A stretch of DNA of 64,000 bases from Winogradskyella algicola (GCF_005869935.1 NZ_SZQF01000001.1:930001-994000), one strand, 5' to 3'. Positions 8,431 to 18,263 are shown, counted from the first letter of the stretch. Translations and numbers: made by a program. The notes: generated by a model not told the origin, from the sequence alone.

Positions 8431-9684
8431 ATGGATATTCAAGTTCTCGATTCGTCTAAGACTAAACAAAAAACTTCAGTCACAATTACGGGTTCTAAAA
8501 GTGAATCTAATCGCTTACTTTTATTAAAAGCTTTATATCCTTGTATAGATATTGAAAATAGTTCTAATTCAGACGATTCTGTTTTAATGCAAAAGGCATT
8601 GTCTTCCGATGGTGATATGATCGATATCCATCATGCAGGTACAGCTATGCGTTTTTTAACAGCTTATTTTTCAATTCAAGACGGAAGAGAGGTGACATTG
8701 ACAGGTTCTTCTAGAATGAAAGAGCGTCCCATAGGAATCCTTGTAGATGCATTAAAACTACTAGGTGCAGATATTCAATATTTAGAGAATGAAGGTTTTC
8801 CGCCTCTTAAAATCAGAGGAAAAAAACTAACTAATTCTAAAGTTACACTCAAAGCTAATGTCAGTAGTCAGTACATCTCTGCATTATTGCTTATAGCTTC
8901 AAAATTAGAAAACGGATTAGAACTCACCTTAGATGGTAAGATAACCTCTGTTCCATATATCAAAATGACCTTAGAGTTGCTTAACGAAATTGGTGTAGAA
9001 ACAAAATTTGAAGACAATGTTATTTCTGTAAAACCACAGCTAAAACAAACAGCGCCTAGAACTTTGGTGGTAGAGTCAGATTGGTCTTCAGCTTCATATT
9101 ATTTTAGTATTGCTGCATTAAGTGATATTGGTACAGAAATAAAATTATCGTCTTACAAAAAGAATTCACTGCAAGGAGATTCGATTTTGTCAGAACTGTA
9201 CAAAGAGTTTGGTGTAGCAACCAGTTTTGAAAATAATTCTGTAACCATAAAAAAAGCTAAGAAAGTTGATAACAACAAAACCATAGAGTTCGATTTGAGA
9301 AATGCGCCAGACATAGCTCAGACAATTGCAGTGACTGCATTTGGTTTAGGCTTAGAATGTAGCTTAACAGGTTTACATACCTTAAAAATAAAAGAAACCG
9401 ACAGATTAGTAGCCCTAAAAACTGAGTTAGAAAAGTTTGGTGCAGAAGTAGAAATTACGGATGAATCTTTGTGTTTAAAACCCTCTAAAAGTATTGTAAG
9501 TAATGTGTCTGTAGAGACTTACAATGACCATAGAATGGCAATGGCATTTGCTCCACTAGGATTAAAAGCCACACTACAAGTTAATGATTCTGAAGTGGTG
9601 AGTAAATCGTATCCACAATTCTGGGAAGACTTAAAAAGTATTGGTTTTCAATTAGAAGTTACAGAAGCAAAATCTTTGTCCTAA
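8431..9684 (+). CDS. aroA: EPSP synthase (3-phosphoshikimate 1-carboxyvinyltransferase)
   Basis: Transfers enolpyruvyl from PEP to shikimate 3-phosphate. The 417-residue protein has GSKSESNRLLLL (substrate lysine and arginine), HHAGTAMRF in the place of NAGTAMRF, the basic ERPIG and the C-terminal YNDHRMAMAFAPL. It lies apart from the attenuator-controlled aromatic operon, which starts about 6 kb upstream, so it is regulated separately. Thirty bases separate it from the MazG-like gene. Confidence 0.93.
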   Translation: MDIQVLDSSKTKQKTSVTITGSKSESNRLLLLKALYPCIDIENSSNSDDSVLMQKALSSDGDMIDIHHAGTAMRFLTAYFSIQDGREVTLTGSSRMKERPIGILVDALKLLGADIQYLENEGFPPLKIRGKKLTNSKVTLKANVSSQYISALLLIASKLENGLELTLDGKITSVPYIKMTLELLNEIGVETKFEDNVISVKPQLKQTAPRTLVVESDWSSASYYFSIAALSDIGTEIKLSSYKKNSLQGDSILSELYKEFGVATSFENNSVTIKKAKKVDNNKTIEFDLRNAPDIAQTIAVTAFGLGLECSLTGLHTLKIKETDRLVALKTELEKFGAEVEITDESLCLKPSKSIVSNVSVETYNDHRMAMAFAPLGLKATLQVNDSEVVSKSYPQFWEDLKSIGFQLEVTEAKSLS

Positions 9685-9761
9685 TTACAAGTTGTATGAC
9701 ACGTAATTTTTTTGGTTTCTTTGCCCACAGATATTGAATTCTAAAATAAACTGCTAATTAC

Positions 9762-9793
9762 TTGACAAGGCCTATTTTGAGATTGTATATTTG
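9762..9793 (+). promoter_or_regulatory. Promoter of queA
   Basis: TTGACA from 9762 and TATATTTG at 9786-9793 give a -33/-7 pair with 21 bases between TTG and the TAnnTTTG box. The ATG used by queA is 28 bases downstream. Confidence 0.6.
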
Positions 9794-9820
9794 CAACTTC
9801 CAAAAAAAAATTACTCATAC

Positions 9821-10870
9821 ATGAAATTATCAAACTTTAATTTTGACCTTCCAGAAGAATTATTAGCTGAACATCCTGCAGAACACAGAGATGAGTCTAG
9901 ATTAATGGTTCTAGACAGAGCTAATCAAACTATCGAGCACAAACTTTTTAAGGATATTATCGATTATTTTGATGAAGGTGATGTAATGATAATGAACAAC
10001 ACCAAAGTTTTTCCTGCCAGATTATACGGTAATAAAGAAAAAACAGGTGCGCGTATCGAAGTGTTTTTGTTAAGAGAATTAAACCAAGATCAACGTCTTT
10101 GGGATGTATTGGTAGATCCTGCACGTAAAATTAGAATTGGTAACAAACTATACTTTGGTGATGACGAAACTTTAGTAGCAGAGGTTATTGATAATACGAC
10201 TTCTAGAGGGCGTACCTTACGTTTCTTATACGATGGTTCTTACAATGATTTTAGAAGAAAATTAACTGAGTTAGGGCAAACACCACTACCAAAGTATATT
10301 AAGAGAGACGTAGAGCCAGAAGATGAAGAGCGTTATCAAACCATATATGCAAAAAATGAAGGAGCAGTAGCAGCACCAACAGCTGGTTTACACTTTTCTA
10401 AGCACCTATTAAAGCGTTTAGAGATTAAAGGTGTTGAAATGGCAGAAGTTACATTACATGTTGGTTTAGGAACTTTCAATCCTGTAGAGGTAGAAGACCT
10501 TTCTAAACACAAAATGGATAGCGAAGAAATTATAATCAGCGAAAAAGCTGCTGATGTAGTAAATAAAGGTATAGAGAATAAAAAACGCGTTTGTGCTGTT
10601 GGTACAACATCTATGCGTACTATAGAAAGTTCCGTGTCATCGAGTGGTAGATTAAATCCATATGAAGGGTGGACAAACAAATTTATCTTTCCTCCATATG
10701 ATTTTAGTATTGCAAACTGTATGATCACTAATTTCCATACACCAAAATCTACACTATTAATGATGATTTCTGCTTTTGCAGGACACGATTTTGTAAAACG
10801 TGCTTATGAAGAAGCAGTGAAGGAAAAATATAGATTCTATTCTTACGGTGATGCCATGTTAATCATCTAA
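9821..10870 (+). CDS. queA: tRNA preQ1(34) S-adenosylmethionine ribosyltransferase-isomerase
   Basis: Makes epoxyqueuosine in the tRNA wobble position by transferring ribose from SAM. The 349-residue protein starts at ATG 9821 ([19 protein letters not shown]). An upstream TTG at 9791 is open but overlaps the promoter. Family motifs seen are [38 protein letters not shown] and [13 protein letters not shown]. It is followed by its own terminator. Confidence 0.94.
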   Translation: MKLSNFNFDLPEELLAEHPAEHRDESRLMVLDRANQTIEHKLFKDIIDYFDEGDVMIMNNTKVFPARLYGNKEKTGARIEVFLLRELNQDQRLWDVLVDPARKIRIGNKLYFGDDETLVAEVIDNTTSRGRTLRFLYDGSYNDFRRKLTELGQTPLPKYIKRDVEPEDEERYQTIYAKNEGAVAAPTAGLHFSKHLLKRLEIKGVEMAEVTLHVGLGTFNPVEVEDLSKHKMDSEEIIISEKAADVVNKGIENKKRVCAVGTTSMRTIESSVSSSGRLNPYEGWTNKFIFPPYDFSIANCMITNFHTPKSTLLMMISAFAGHDFVKRAYEEAVKEKYRFYSYGDAMLII

Positions 10871-10891
10871 TTAAGAATTTTAAAATAATAC

Positions 10892-10936
10892 AAAGCCTCT
10901 ACTCATATAAAACAAAAGAGTAGAGGTTTTTTATTT
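10892..10936 (+). terminator. Terminator after queA
   Basis: Nine-bp stem CCTCTACTC (10896-10904) with GAGTAGAGG (10918-10926), then TTTTTTATTT. Confidence 0.8.
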
Positions 10937-10964
10937 CATGAAAATAGATGAAGTAACAAATACC

Positions 10965-10972
10965 TATTTTTG
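10965..10972 (+). promoter_or_regulatory. -7 box ahead of rlmN
   Basis: TATTTTTG fits TAnnTTTG and lies seven bases before the chosen rlmN ATG, which would make the 5' leader extremely short. No clear -33 element is seen. Confidence 0.35.
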
Positions 10973-10978
10973 TACAAT

Positions 10979-12025
10979 ATGGAAGTTAAGAAGAAAGATA
11001 TAAGAGCATTAACCAAAGAGCAGCTTCGAGATTTTTTTGTAAAACAAGGAGATAAAGCGTTTAGAGGAAACCAAGTGTACGAGTGGTTATGGCAAAAGTC
11101 GGCCCATAGTTTTGAAGATATGACCAATATATCCTTGCAAACGCGTCAAATGCTAAAGGATAACTTTGTAATTAACCATATTAAGGTAGATCAGATGCAA
11201 CGCAGTTCTGATGGTACTATAAAAAACGCTGTACGGTTGCATGATGATTTAATCGTAGAATCTGTATTAATACCAACATCGACACGTACAACAGCCTGTG
11301 TATCTTCGCAGGTTGGTTGTAGTTTAGATTGCAAGTTTTGCGCAACAGCAAGGTTAAAGCGAATGCGTAACCTTAATCCAGATGAAATTTATGACCAAGT
11401 TGTAGCTATAGATAATGAAAGCAGATTATACCATGGCAGACCATTAAGTAATATCGTTTTTATGGGAATGGGAGAACCACTGATGAACTACAACAATGTG
11501 CTTAAAGCCATTGATAAAATAACATCACCAGAAGGTTTAGGGATGTCACCAAAACGAATTGTAGTATCTACATCAGGCGTGCCGAAAATGATAAAGAAAA
11601 TGGCTGATGATGAGGTTAAATTTAAACTAGCAGTTTCCTTACATTCAGCTATAGATGAGGTGAGAACATCCATAATGCCTTTCAACGCTACATTTCCTTT
11701 AAAAGATTTGAGAAAAGCTTTAGAATACTGGTATGCTAAAACAAAAAACAGAATTACTTACGAATATGTTGTTTGGAAAGGCATAAACGATAAACACAAA
11801 GATGTAGATGCACTTGTTGAATTTTGCAAGTTTGCACCAAGTAAAGTCAACCTTATAGAATACAATCCTATTGATTATGGTGAGTTTCAGCAAGCAGATT
11901 CTAAAGCATTAGATATGTATGTTTCTGTTTTAGAAGCTAATAATATTACAGTTACAGTAAGACGAAGCAGAGGTAAAGATATTGATGCTGCTTGTGGTCA
12001 GCTTGCGAATAAAAATAAAGCATAA
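10979..12025 (+). CDS. rlmN: 23S rRNA/tRNA adenine C2-methyltransferase RlmN
   Basis: Radical SAM methyltransferase for A2503 of 23S rRNA and A37 of tRNA. It has 348 residues from ATG 10979 (a TTG at 10970 is also in frame). The iron-sulfur cysteines are in GCSLDCKFCAT (Cys114, 118, 121), the MGMGEPLMNYNNV motif follows, and the C-terminal methyl-carrying cysteine is in DIDAACGQLA. Single gene with terminator. Confidence 0.94.
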   Translation: MEVKKKDIRALTKEQLRDFFVKQGDKAFRGNQVYEWLWQKSAHSFEDMTNISLQTRQMLKDNFVINHIKVDQMQRSSDGTIKNAVRLHDDLIVESVLIPTSTRTTACVSSQVGCSLDCKFCATARLKRMRNLNPDEIYDQVVAIDNESRLYHGRPLSNIVFMGMGEPLMNYNNVLKAIDKITSPEGLGMSPKRIVVSTSGVPKMIKKMADDEVKFKLAVSLHSAIDEVRTSIMPFNATFPLKDLRKALEYWYAKTKNRITYEYVVWKGINDKHKDVDALVEFCKFAPSKVNLIEYNPIDYGEFQQADSKALDMYVSVLEANNITVTVRRSRGKDIDAACGQLANKNKA

Positions 12026-12051
12026 AAAAAGCGGCACTAGCCGCTTTTTTT
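12024..12051. terminator. Bidirectional terminator after rlmN
   Basis: A run of A, GCGGC, loop ACTA, GCCGC and a run of T, overlapping the rlmN stop codon and lying between convergent genes. Confidence 0.8.
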
Positions 12052-12067
12052 AATAAATATAGTAGAA

Positions 12068-13528
12068 CTAATTTTTATTTATTTTTAATGTTTGAGTCTT
12101 ATCACCAGCAGAAATTTTCATTAAGTATATGCCTTTTGAAAGGTTTGATAAATCAATTTGTGAGTCTAAAATATCATTGCTACCGTAGTTACTAATCATC
12201 TTTCCAGATAAATCAAATATCTGAATATTGTCAATAATAGAATTAGTTGATTTAATATTTACTATATCTATTACAGGATTAGGGTATATACTAAACTTGC
12301 TTATTTCGTTTTCAGTTACCGATAGAGCTAAGCCTGTTGTAAAACTCCAGACCGTGCCAGTAGTAGTACCAAAGCAATTAAGAGCATCTACAGACCAAAA
12401 ATAAGTCGTATTTTCGGCTAGTCCTGTTATTGATTCACCTGGCTCAAAATTATCAAAAGACTGTGTTGGTGGATTTGTCGTGCCAAAGTTTACTGTATAA
12501 CTCGCGTTAGGATCACCTGTCCAAGAAAAAGCTAGGGCATTTCCATTAGCATCTATTGTTACATCCATTGCACCGTCAGATGGGCTAGGTGCGCTTGTTA
12601 ATCCCGGAGCAGTTGTATCAGTACAAGCAGATGTTGTAAAACTAAACACAGGGCTAGCTGTTGTGCCCGCGCAATTTACCGCTTCGATAAACCAATAATA
12701 AGTAGTGTTCGGTTGCCAGTTAAAGTTTATGGAATTGCCACTAGCAAAACCAGTGATAACTCCAATATCATCACCTGCTAAGTTAGTTCCAAGACTTATA
12801 TTATAGCTATCTGCTGTAGGAGCTTCAGACCATTCGATTGGTCCTAGGTTGTTTGTAGTTGTTCCGTAGTTTATATCTACATCAGTTGCTCCATTCATAG
12901 GATTAATAGCGCTAACAGCTGCAGGTGGAGCTACTGTACATTGAAAAACTGATATGTTATCAACTGACCACGAAATAGACCAATTACCAGTAAACCTAAA
13001 TCTTACTTGTGCATTGCTTACGCCAGCTAATTCAGGTACATCAAATGTTTGGGTTCCTGTAACGGTAGTGTTGGGTGTGTCAGCTGCAGCCGTTGCATAT
13101 GTCTGAATTGTAACCCAAGTAGTACCATTAAAAACATCGATAAATCCTTGTCCACCAAAATTCCCGTTATAAACAGTATCAAATGATAGTGTTACAGACG
13201 TCAAACTAGAACAATCAAAGGAAGGGCTAGTTAAGGTTGTGTTTTCAATTGTGCCATTATTTCCATAGCCATCGCTGTCCATAGTAGCATAATTACCAAA
13301 ACCACCGTTATCATATACTAGGGTGTTTCCAGCAGTAAAACCTCCAGCTTCCCCTGTATTATCAATAGTCCAAACTTCTCCGTTTGGAGGAGTAGATAAA
13401 TCCTGAACAGTCCAGCCACTAGCTGTAGGGAATGTAGAGTCAGCTTCGAAGTCCTCGGTTAGCGCAACTTGTGCAAACATTAGACTAGAGGAAAAGACTA
13501 ATGCCATCAGTAAAGTAATTTTTTTCAT
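12068..13528 (-). CDS. Secreted multidomain T9SS cargo protein
   Basis: 486 residues. A signal peptide (LLMALVFSSSLMFAQ) is followed by a ~180-residue jelly-roll type region beginning EDFEADSTFPTASGW and ending SWSVDNISVFQC, like the choice-of-anchor or MAM-like domains of T9SS cargo. Two fibronectin-III-like repeats come next (about 205-300 and 305-400), each ending in TTYYWFIEAVNC or TTYFWSVDALNC and then FSFTT or WSFTT. The C-terminus has a sorting domain with FSIYPNPVIDIVNI and LSKGIYLMKI. Function unknown, probably surface adhesion or binding. Confidence 0.8.
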   Translation of the reverse strand: MKKITLLMALVFSSSLMFAQVALTEDFEADSTFPTASGWTVQDLSTPPNGEVWTIDNTGEAGGFTAGNTLVYDNGGFGNYATMDSDGYGNNGTIENTTLTSPSFDCSSLTSVTLSFDTVYNGNFGGQGFIDVFNGTTWVTIQTYATAAADTPNTTVTGTQTFDVPELAGVSNAQVRFRFTGNWSISWSVDNISVFQCTVAPPAAVSAINPMNGATDVDINYGTTTNNLGPIEWSEAPTADSYNISLGTNLAGDDIGVITGFASGNSINFNWQPNTTYYWFIEAVNCAGTTASPVFSFTTSACTDTTAPGLTSAPSPSDGAMDVTIDANGNALAFSWTGDPNASYTVNFGTTNPPTQSFDNFEPGESITGLAENTTYFWSVDALNCFGTTTGTVWSFTTGLALSVTENEISKFSIYPNPVIDIVNIKSTNSIIDNIQIFDLSGKMISNYGSNDILDSQIDLSNLSKGIYLMKISAGDKTQTLKINKN

Positions 13529-13632
13529 AAAGTTTGTTTTTAGATTAATTGTCTAAAGTTACAAATATTTGTTTACCGAACGTGTTAATTTTGTAATATT
13601 CAATTTTTAACGATAAAAAGCGGCTTTATTTG

Positions 13633-13640
13633 TAATTTTG
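13633..13640 (+). promoter_or_regulatory. -7 box ahead of polyprenyl synthase
   Basis: TAATTTTG fits TAnnTTTG and lies 19 bases before the ATG at 13660. No clean -33 element is visible. Confidence 0.4.
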
Positions 13641-13659
13641 CAAAGTTTTATATGCATTT

Positions 13660-14637
13660 ATGAAAATAACTGAACAAATTAAGCAGCCAATTGCCTACGA
13701 GATGGAGCTTTTTGAGCAAAAGTTTCAGCTTTCTATGGCTAGTAGAGTGGCATTGCTTAATAGAATAACACACTATATTGTTAACAGAAAAGGCAAGCAA
13801 ATGCGACCAATGTTTGTGTTTTTGGTTGCTAAAATGCTAAATAATGGTGAGGTTAGTGAGCGTACGTACAGAGGTGCTTCGGTTATAGAATTGATACATA
13901 CAGCAACTTTAGTACATGATGATGTTGTAGATGATAGCAACAGACGTAGAGGTTTCTTCTCTATCAATGCCCTATGGAAAAATAAGATAGCAGTCTTAAT
14001 TGGTGATTATCTACTTTCTAAAGGACTTTTACTTTCTATTGATAATAATGATTTTGATTTACTGAAAATTATTTCTGTTGCAGTGCGCGAAATGAGCGAA
14101 GGCGAATTACTACAGATAGAAAAAGCAAGACAACTCGATATAACAGAGACTGTTTATTACGATATAATTCGTCAGAAAACAGCAACGTTAATCGCAGCTT
14201 GTTGTAGTCTAGGAGCAGCATCTGTAAAACCTAATTCTGCCGAAGTTGATATTATGCGAAAGTTTGGGGAGCTCATAGGTATGGCTTTTCAAATAAAAGA
14301 TGATTTATTTGATTATGGTGAAGAAAAAATAGGCAAACCAACAGGAATAGATATAAAGGAGCAGAAGATGACACTACCTTTAATTTATGTACTTAATAAT
14401 TGTTCAAAGAAGGAAAAATCTTGGTTAATCAACTCCGTTAAAAATCATAATAAAGATAAAAAGCGCGTCAAGGAAGTTATTGCTTTTGTAAAATCTAATG
14501 GTGGTTTAGATTATGCCATTTCAAAAATGAAAGACTTTCAACAAGAGGCTTTAAACTTACTTAGAAAATACCCGCAATCTCCATATAAAGCTTCACTAGA
14601 GCTCATGGTTAATTATGTAATTGATAGAAAAAAATAA
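13660..14637 (+). CDS. Long-chain polyprenyl diphosphate synthase
   Basis: Trans-type isoprenyl chain elongation, most likely making the side chain of menaquinone. The 325-residue length and order match octaprenyl/heptaprenyl synthases (IspB-like): KGKQMRP, the first Asp-rich motif HDDVVDDSNRRRG (86-98) and the second QIKDDLFDYG. Product length cannot be read reliably from the sequence. Stands alone ahead of the sigma factor gene. Confidence 0.88.
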   Translation: MKITEQIKQPIAYEMELFEQKFQLSMASRVALLNRITHYIVNRKGKQMRPMFVFLVAKMLNNGEVSERTYRGASVIELIHTATLVHDDVVDDSNRRRGFFSINALWKNKIAVLIGDYLLSKGLLLSIDNNDFDLLKIISVAVREMSEGELLQIEKARQLDITETVYYDIIRQKTATLIAACCSLGAASVKPNSAEVDIMRKFGELIGMAFQIKDDLFDYGEEKIGKPTGIDIKEQKMTLPLIYVLNNCSKKEKSWLINSVKNHNKDKKRVKEVIAFVKSNGGLDYAISKMKDFQQEALNLLRKYPQSPYKASLELMVNYVIDRKK

Positions 14638-14756
14638 ATTTCAAAACACTGTATTAAAGGTGTTTAAAGATTATTTTTAATTTTTTTTACTTTCCAGACA
14701 ACCATTAGTAAGATATTTGCGTCTTTATAAATAGAAGAGCAATCGTAACCAACAAG

Positions 14757-15320
14757 ATGAGAGTTATTCAGCTTCATAAAAACGAAACTAAGCTTATACA
14801 AAGAGCTGCGAAAAACAATCGCGAAGCACAGCACGTGTTGTATGAGTTGCATGCGCCTAAAATGTTAAGTGTTTGCAGATACTACATTAAAGATGTGCAG
14901 AAAGCTGAAGAAGTTATGCTAAATGGATTCTTTAAAGTGTTTAAGTATCTAAAAACATTTAAGAACGAAGGTAGTTTTGAAGGTTGGGTGAGGCGTATTA
15001 TGGTGCGAGAATCAATATCGTTTTTAAGGCAACAAAAGCATATTGAGTTTGCTTTAGAAGATGATTATTTAGAGCAAGATTATACTAATAATATTAAGAC
15101 TAATATTGAGGTTGCAGAAATTCAACAGCTAATAGATAGTCTGCCAGAAGGCTATAAAATGGTATTTATAATGTATGCAATAGAAGGCTATAAGCATCAC
15201 GAAATAGCTGAGTTATTAAACATATCAGAAGGTACTTCTAAGTCGCAATTGTTTAAAGCCAGACAAATGCTTCAAAAAAAGATTAAAGAATTAAACAACA
15301 GCAGTTATGGCACCAATTAA
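14757..15320 (+). CDS. ECF-type RNA polymerase sigma factor
   Basis: 187 residues. Region 2 covers about residues 25-95, with the typical FEGWVRRIMVRESISFLRQQ near its end. Region 4 covers about 123-180 and holds LPEGYKMVFIMYAIEGYKHHEIAEL and the helix-turn-helix LNISEGTSKSQLFKARQ. The following gene overlaps it by 14 bases and encodes a one-helix membrane protein, an arrangement typical of a sigma/anti-sigma pair. Target genes unknown; the outer-membrane protein at 16179 is the nearest candidate. Confidence 0.88.
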   Translation: MRVIQLHKNETKLIQRAAKNNREAQHVLYELHAPKMLSVCRYYIKDVQKAEEVMLNGFFKVFKYLKTFKNEGSFEGWVRRIMVRESISFLRQQKHIEFALEDDYLEQDYTNNIKTNIEVAEIQQLIDSLPEGYKMVFIMYAIEGYKHHEIAELLNISEGTSKSQLFKARQMLQKKIKELNNSSYGTN

Positions 15321-16083
15321 ATTTGAAGAACAACTAAAAGATAAGCTAGAAGAGCGTAGTTTGCAACCTTCGGCAGAAAGTTGGACAAAACTGTCTGAAC
15401 GCCTGGATGCAGAAGAGAAGAAATCTAGATTTCCTTGGTTTTGGTGGATGGGAATAGCAGCAGCAGTTATAATTACATTAACGGTTGTGATGCAAACATT
15501 AGGGCCTAAAAATACTGAACAAAGCCTACCTAAGGTGGTTGAGCAAGATGTAAAAGATAATTCTAACAACACAGAAAAGTCTAATACAATCGAAATTAAG
15601 TCGATAGAATTAGCATCAGATAATAATGAAGTGGAAGTAGGTTCTGAAGGTCAAGACAAAAAGAGTAAAACAGAAATAATTAATTATAAACCAACTACTA
15701 AGAGTAAGGTAGATACACAATTAGCAGTTGAGCAAAAAATTGAAGAAAACAGTTCTAAAGATATCGTCAACTTAAAAAACGAACAGAAAACAATAATTGA
15801 AGAAGCTAGAATAGATAAAGATGCTGTAGCTAACGCAATAAAAGATATAAATACAAAAAACAGTAATGCTACGGATAGAGAAGTAGATTCACTTCTTAAA
15901 GTAGCAAGCAAAGAACTTTTTAAAGATAAGTTGCAGAAGGAAGCTAATAAAACAGTTGATGCAAAAACACTATTAGAAGATGTGGAAGATGAGATGGGAC
16001 AATCCTTTAGGAGTAAAGTTTACGAGGTGCTAAAAGACGGATACAAAACGGTAAAAACTGCAGTAGCACAGCGTAACGATTAA
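15307..16083 (+). CDS. Single-pass membrane protein, possible anti-sigma factor
   Basis: 258 residues with a cytoplasmic N-terminal part (~1-43; SAESWTKLSERLDAEEKK), one transmembrane helix (WMGIAAAVIITLTVVMQTL, about 48-66) and a long, Lys/Glu/Asn-rich low-complexity periplasmic part. No anti-sigma zinc motif is seen. The partner role is inferred from the 14-base overlap with the sigma gene and from similar pairs in Flavobacteria. Confident as a gene, less so about its job. Confidence 0.7.
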   Translation: MAPIKFEEQLKDKLEERSLQPSAESWTKLSERLDAEEKKSRFPWFWWMGIAAAVIITLTVVMQTLGPKNTEQSLPKVVEQDVKDNSNNTEKSNTIEIKSIELASDNNEVEVGSEGQDKKSKTEIINYKPTTKSKVDTQLAVEQKIEENSSKDIVNLKNEQKTIIEEARIDKDAVANAIKDINTKNSNATDREVDSLLKVASKELFKDKLQKEANKTVDAKTLLEDVEDEMGQSFRSKVYEVLKDGYKTVKTAVAQRND

Positions 16084-16178
16084 AAATAAGTATTGGACTT
16101 GGGTGCAGTCGAAATCTCTACTTTGCTTTTAGAAATAATCAAATAAAACAATTATAAATCATCAAAAAACGAACAGTT

Positions 16179-17270
16179 ATGAACACAATTACACGATTAG
16201 TAGTATACGCCATTATAGCAGTAACTTTTGGCACTGTACAAGCACAAGAAAAGGTAAAAGATAGTTTAGAAAAAACTTCAGTAGATTATAAAATTGAAGC
16301 TCTAGAAGAACTAAAAATTGAAATTGAAAAAGAGGAACGCGAATTTTTAAAAAAAGAAATAGAGGCTATAAACGAGCGACTAGATGCTAAACAAATCACC
16401 GCAGCAGAAGCTGAAGAATTAAAAAAGGAGGCTGCAAAAAAGAGGGCAGCTAACATAGAAAACAGATTAGCAATTGTAGATAATAAAATAGAGTTATTGA
16501 AAAGAAACGACTCTGAGTATACTTTAGATGATGAATCTTTTGTTATAAGAATCGGAGGTGATAAAGATCTTGGAGATGAGTTTATTTACTTTGGTAAAAA
16601 AGACCGCGTACAAGAGCCGAGAAAATACGACAGACGGACAACAAGCGATATCGTTTTTGCATTTGGATTAAACAACGCTTTAATAGAAGGACAAGATATT
16701 GATGATTCTCCGTATAAAATTGGCGGTTCTGGTTTTATAGAACTTGGTTATGCTTGGAAAACAAGAATTTTTCAGAATACTAACTTTTGGAGATTAAAAT
16801 ACGGTTTCTCATTTCAGTGGAATAAATTAGATATTAAAGACAACCAATATTTTGTAAACACAGATGGAAACGTGTCCCTAGAAGAATTTCCTTTAGACTT
16901 AAAGAAAGCAAAATTTAGAACGACCAATTTGGTATTCCCAGTACATTTAGAATTTGGCCCATCTAAAAAGATTGAAAAAGAGGATTACTTCAGATACTCT
17001 ACACGCAATAAGTTTAAAGTAGGTCTTGGTGGTTATGCAGGTCTTAATATTGGTAGTATGCAAAAGTTAAAATATAAAGAGGATGGTAACCGCATTAAGG
17101 ACAAACAACGAGGAGGTTTCGAAGTTAGTGAGTTTGTATACGGATTAAGTGGCTATTTGGCTTGGGGAGACACTGCATTATATATAAAGTATGATCTTAA
17201 TCCATTATTTAAAGATCAGGCTTTTGACCAAAATAATATATCAGTTGGTCTAAGATTTGATATGGACTAA
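16179..17270 (+). CDS. Putative outer-membrane protein with coiled-coil N-terminus
   Basis: 363 residues. A signal peptide (YAIIAVTFGTVQAQ) is followed by ~95 residues of Glu/Lys-rich helix (KIEALEELKIEIEKEEREF and on), predicted coiled coil. Then come ~220 residues of alternating beta-type sequence with repeated aromatic ends (FIELGYAWKTRIF, LSGYLAWGDTALYIKYDL, ISVGLRFDMD), which suggests a small beta barrel. Probably transcribed with the sigma/membrane pair or controlled by it; 95 bases separate them. Confidence 0.65.
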   Translation: MNTITRLVVYAIIAVTFGTVQAQEKVKDSLEKTSVDYKIEALEELKIEIEKEEREFLKKEIEAINERLDAKQITAAEAEELKKEAAKKRAANIENRLAIVDNKIELLKRNDSEYTLDDESFVIRIGGDKDLGDEFIYFGKKDRVQEPRKYDRRTTSDIVFAFGLNNALIEGQDIDDSPYKIGGSGFIELGYAWKTRIFQNTNFWRLKYGFSFQWNKLDIKDNQYFVNTDGNVSLEEFPLDLKKAKFRTTNLVFPVHLEFGPSKKIEKEDYFRYSTRNKFKVGLGGYAGLNIGSMQKLKYKEDGNRIKDKQRGGFEVSEFVYGLSGYLAWGDTALYIKYDLNPLFKDQAFDQNNISVGLRFDMD

Positions 17271-17303
17271 AATAAATTTTTCATCAATCAATTTTGAGTG
17301 TTT

Positions 17304-17340
17304 AAAAGCCTTAATCTATAAATGGATTGGGGCTTTTCTT
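17304..17340 (+). terminator. Terminator after outer-membrane protein gene
   Basis: Arms AAAAGCCTTAATC and GATTGGGGCTTTT (some non-Watson-Crick pairs), followed by a short T-rich tail. Confidence 0.6.
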
Positions 17341-17386
17341 ATTGTTTTTTACAGGATTTACTAAAGGATTTATGCCGTTATTGCAC

Positions 17387-17698
17387 TTACCCGTTGTTGT
17401 GGTTAGTGTTTTCCTTAATCCATTCCCAAGCCTCATTAGGTAACCAACCATTGTAATCTTCAAACTTAATTTCGGATGTGAAGTATTTTTTATTTGGCGC
17501 TATTTCTTTCATCAATTCAGAAATGTGAGATGTATTTACCGAATAATCAACTCTTATAATGTAAGTGCTTTCTAAATAATGCCACCAAGCTTTTACACCA
17601 TTTGTATTAGTCAGTCGGTTATGAAACGTTTTTATATTAAACGAACTTGGAATACCATCGTTATCTATAGTTATAATAAAGAATTTATCCCAATTCAT
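17387..17698 (-). CDS. Hypothetical protein
   Basis: 103 residues, soluble, no signal peptide. It is rich in Trp and Tyr at its two ends (GVKAWWHYLESTYIIRVDY; GWLPNEAWEWIKEN) and looks like a small alpha/beta domain, but I do not recognise the family. The start codon overlaps the stop of the upstream membrane-protein gene (ATGA), so the two are made together. Confidence 0.6.
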   Translation of the reverse strand: MNWDKFFIITIDNDGIPSSFNIKTFHNRLTNTNGVKAWWHYLESTYIIRVDYSVNTSHISELMKEIAPNKKYFTSEIKFEDYNGWLPNEAWEWIKENTNHNNG

Positions 17699-18075
17699 TC
17701 TGTAAGTGGATTATTGTTGTCATTGTCCAATTTAGGCACGTTTGGATTGGTTATTAAATGAATATTCATTAAGTTTCTGTTGTGAGCACGTTCATTATCA
17801 CCTAATAATTCTAACGCTTGTTTTTGTGTTTGATATTCCTCACTTCTAAGATAATCAGGTTTTTTTATAGCAAAAAAGCAATAAAAAAATAAACCAATTA
17901 TAGTGAACAATCCAGAAATAGAAAATACTACGATTACAACCCAATCTTTATCTGAAAAAATGGCTGCAATGACTCCTATAAATAATCCAATCATACCAAA
18001 TTTGAATAAAGAGTCAGTTACACTTTTTACTTTTATTGATGAAAATTGATTCAGTATTTTAGTCCATTCCATCAT
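17695..18075 (-). CDS. Two-helix membrane protein
   Basis: 126 residues with two membrane segments (FGMIGLFIGVIAAIF, about 26-40; WVVIVVFSISGLFTIIGLFF, about 45-67) and a polar C-terminal part. No family recognised. It is coupled to the 103-residue gene that follows. The pair has no clear relation to its neighbours and could be a small acquired unit. Confidence 0.6.
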   Translation of the reverse strand: MMEWTKILNQFSSIKVKSVTDSLFKFGMIGLFIGVIAAIFSDKDWVVIVVFSISGLFTIIGLFFYCFFAIKKPDYLRSEEYQTQKQALELLGDNERAHNRNLMNIHLITNPNVPKLDNDNNNPLTE

Positions 18076-18263
18076 TTATGTTTTCGGTTATTGTCATATA
18101 GTTGTTTCTACATTGACCACACTTGTTATATGGCAATAAATATAATCATTATCCTATATTATTTTCGTTAAGAGAGAGGTTTTTGCTCTCCTACATCAAA
18201 ATCAATCAAATAACTTTTCAACACAAATTTCTAAAATAAATAGATTATCTTAATTTTACACAC

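Noticed and set aside
15291..15572. Open frames on the opposite strand of clear genes, such as this one under the sigma/membrane protein pair
   Set aside because: They lack motifs and follow the codon shadow of well-supported genes.
18095..18134. Imperfect inverted repeat (CATATA/TATATG) upstream of the 17387-18075 gene pair, considered as an integron-type attachment site
   Set aside because: Arms are short, the core site is not convincing and no integrase is present in the window.
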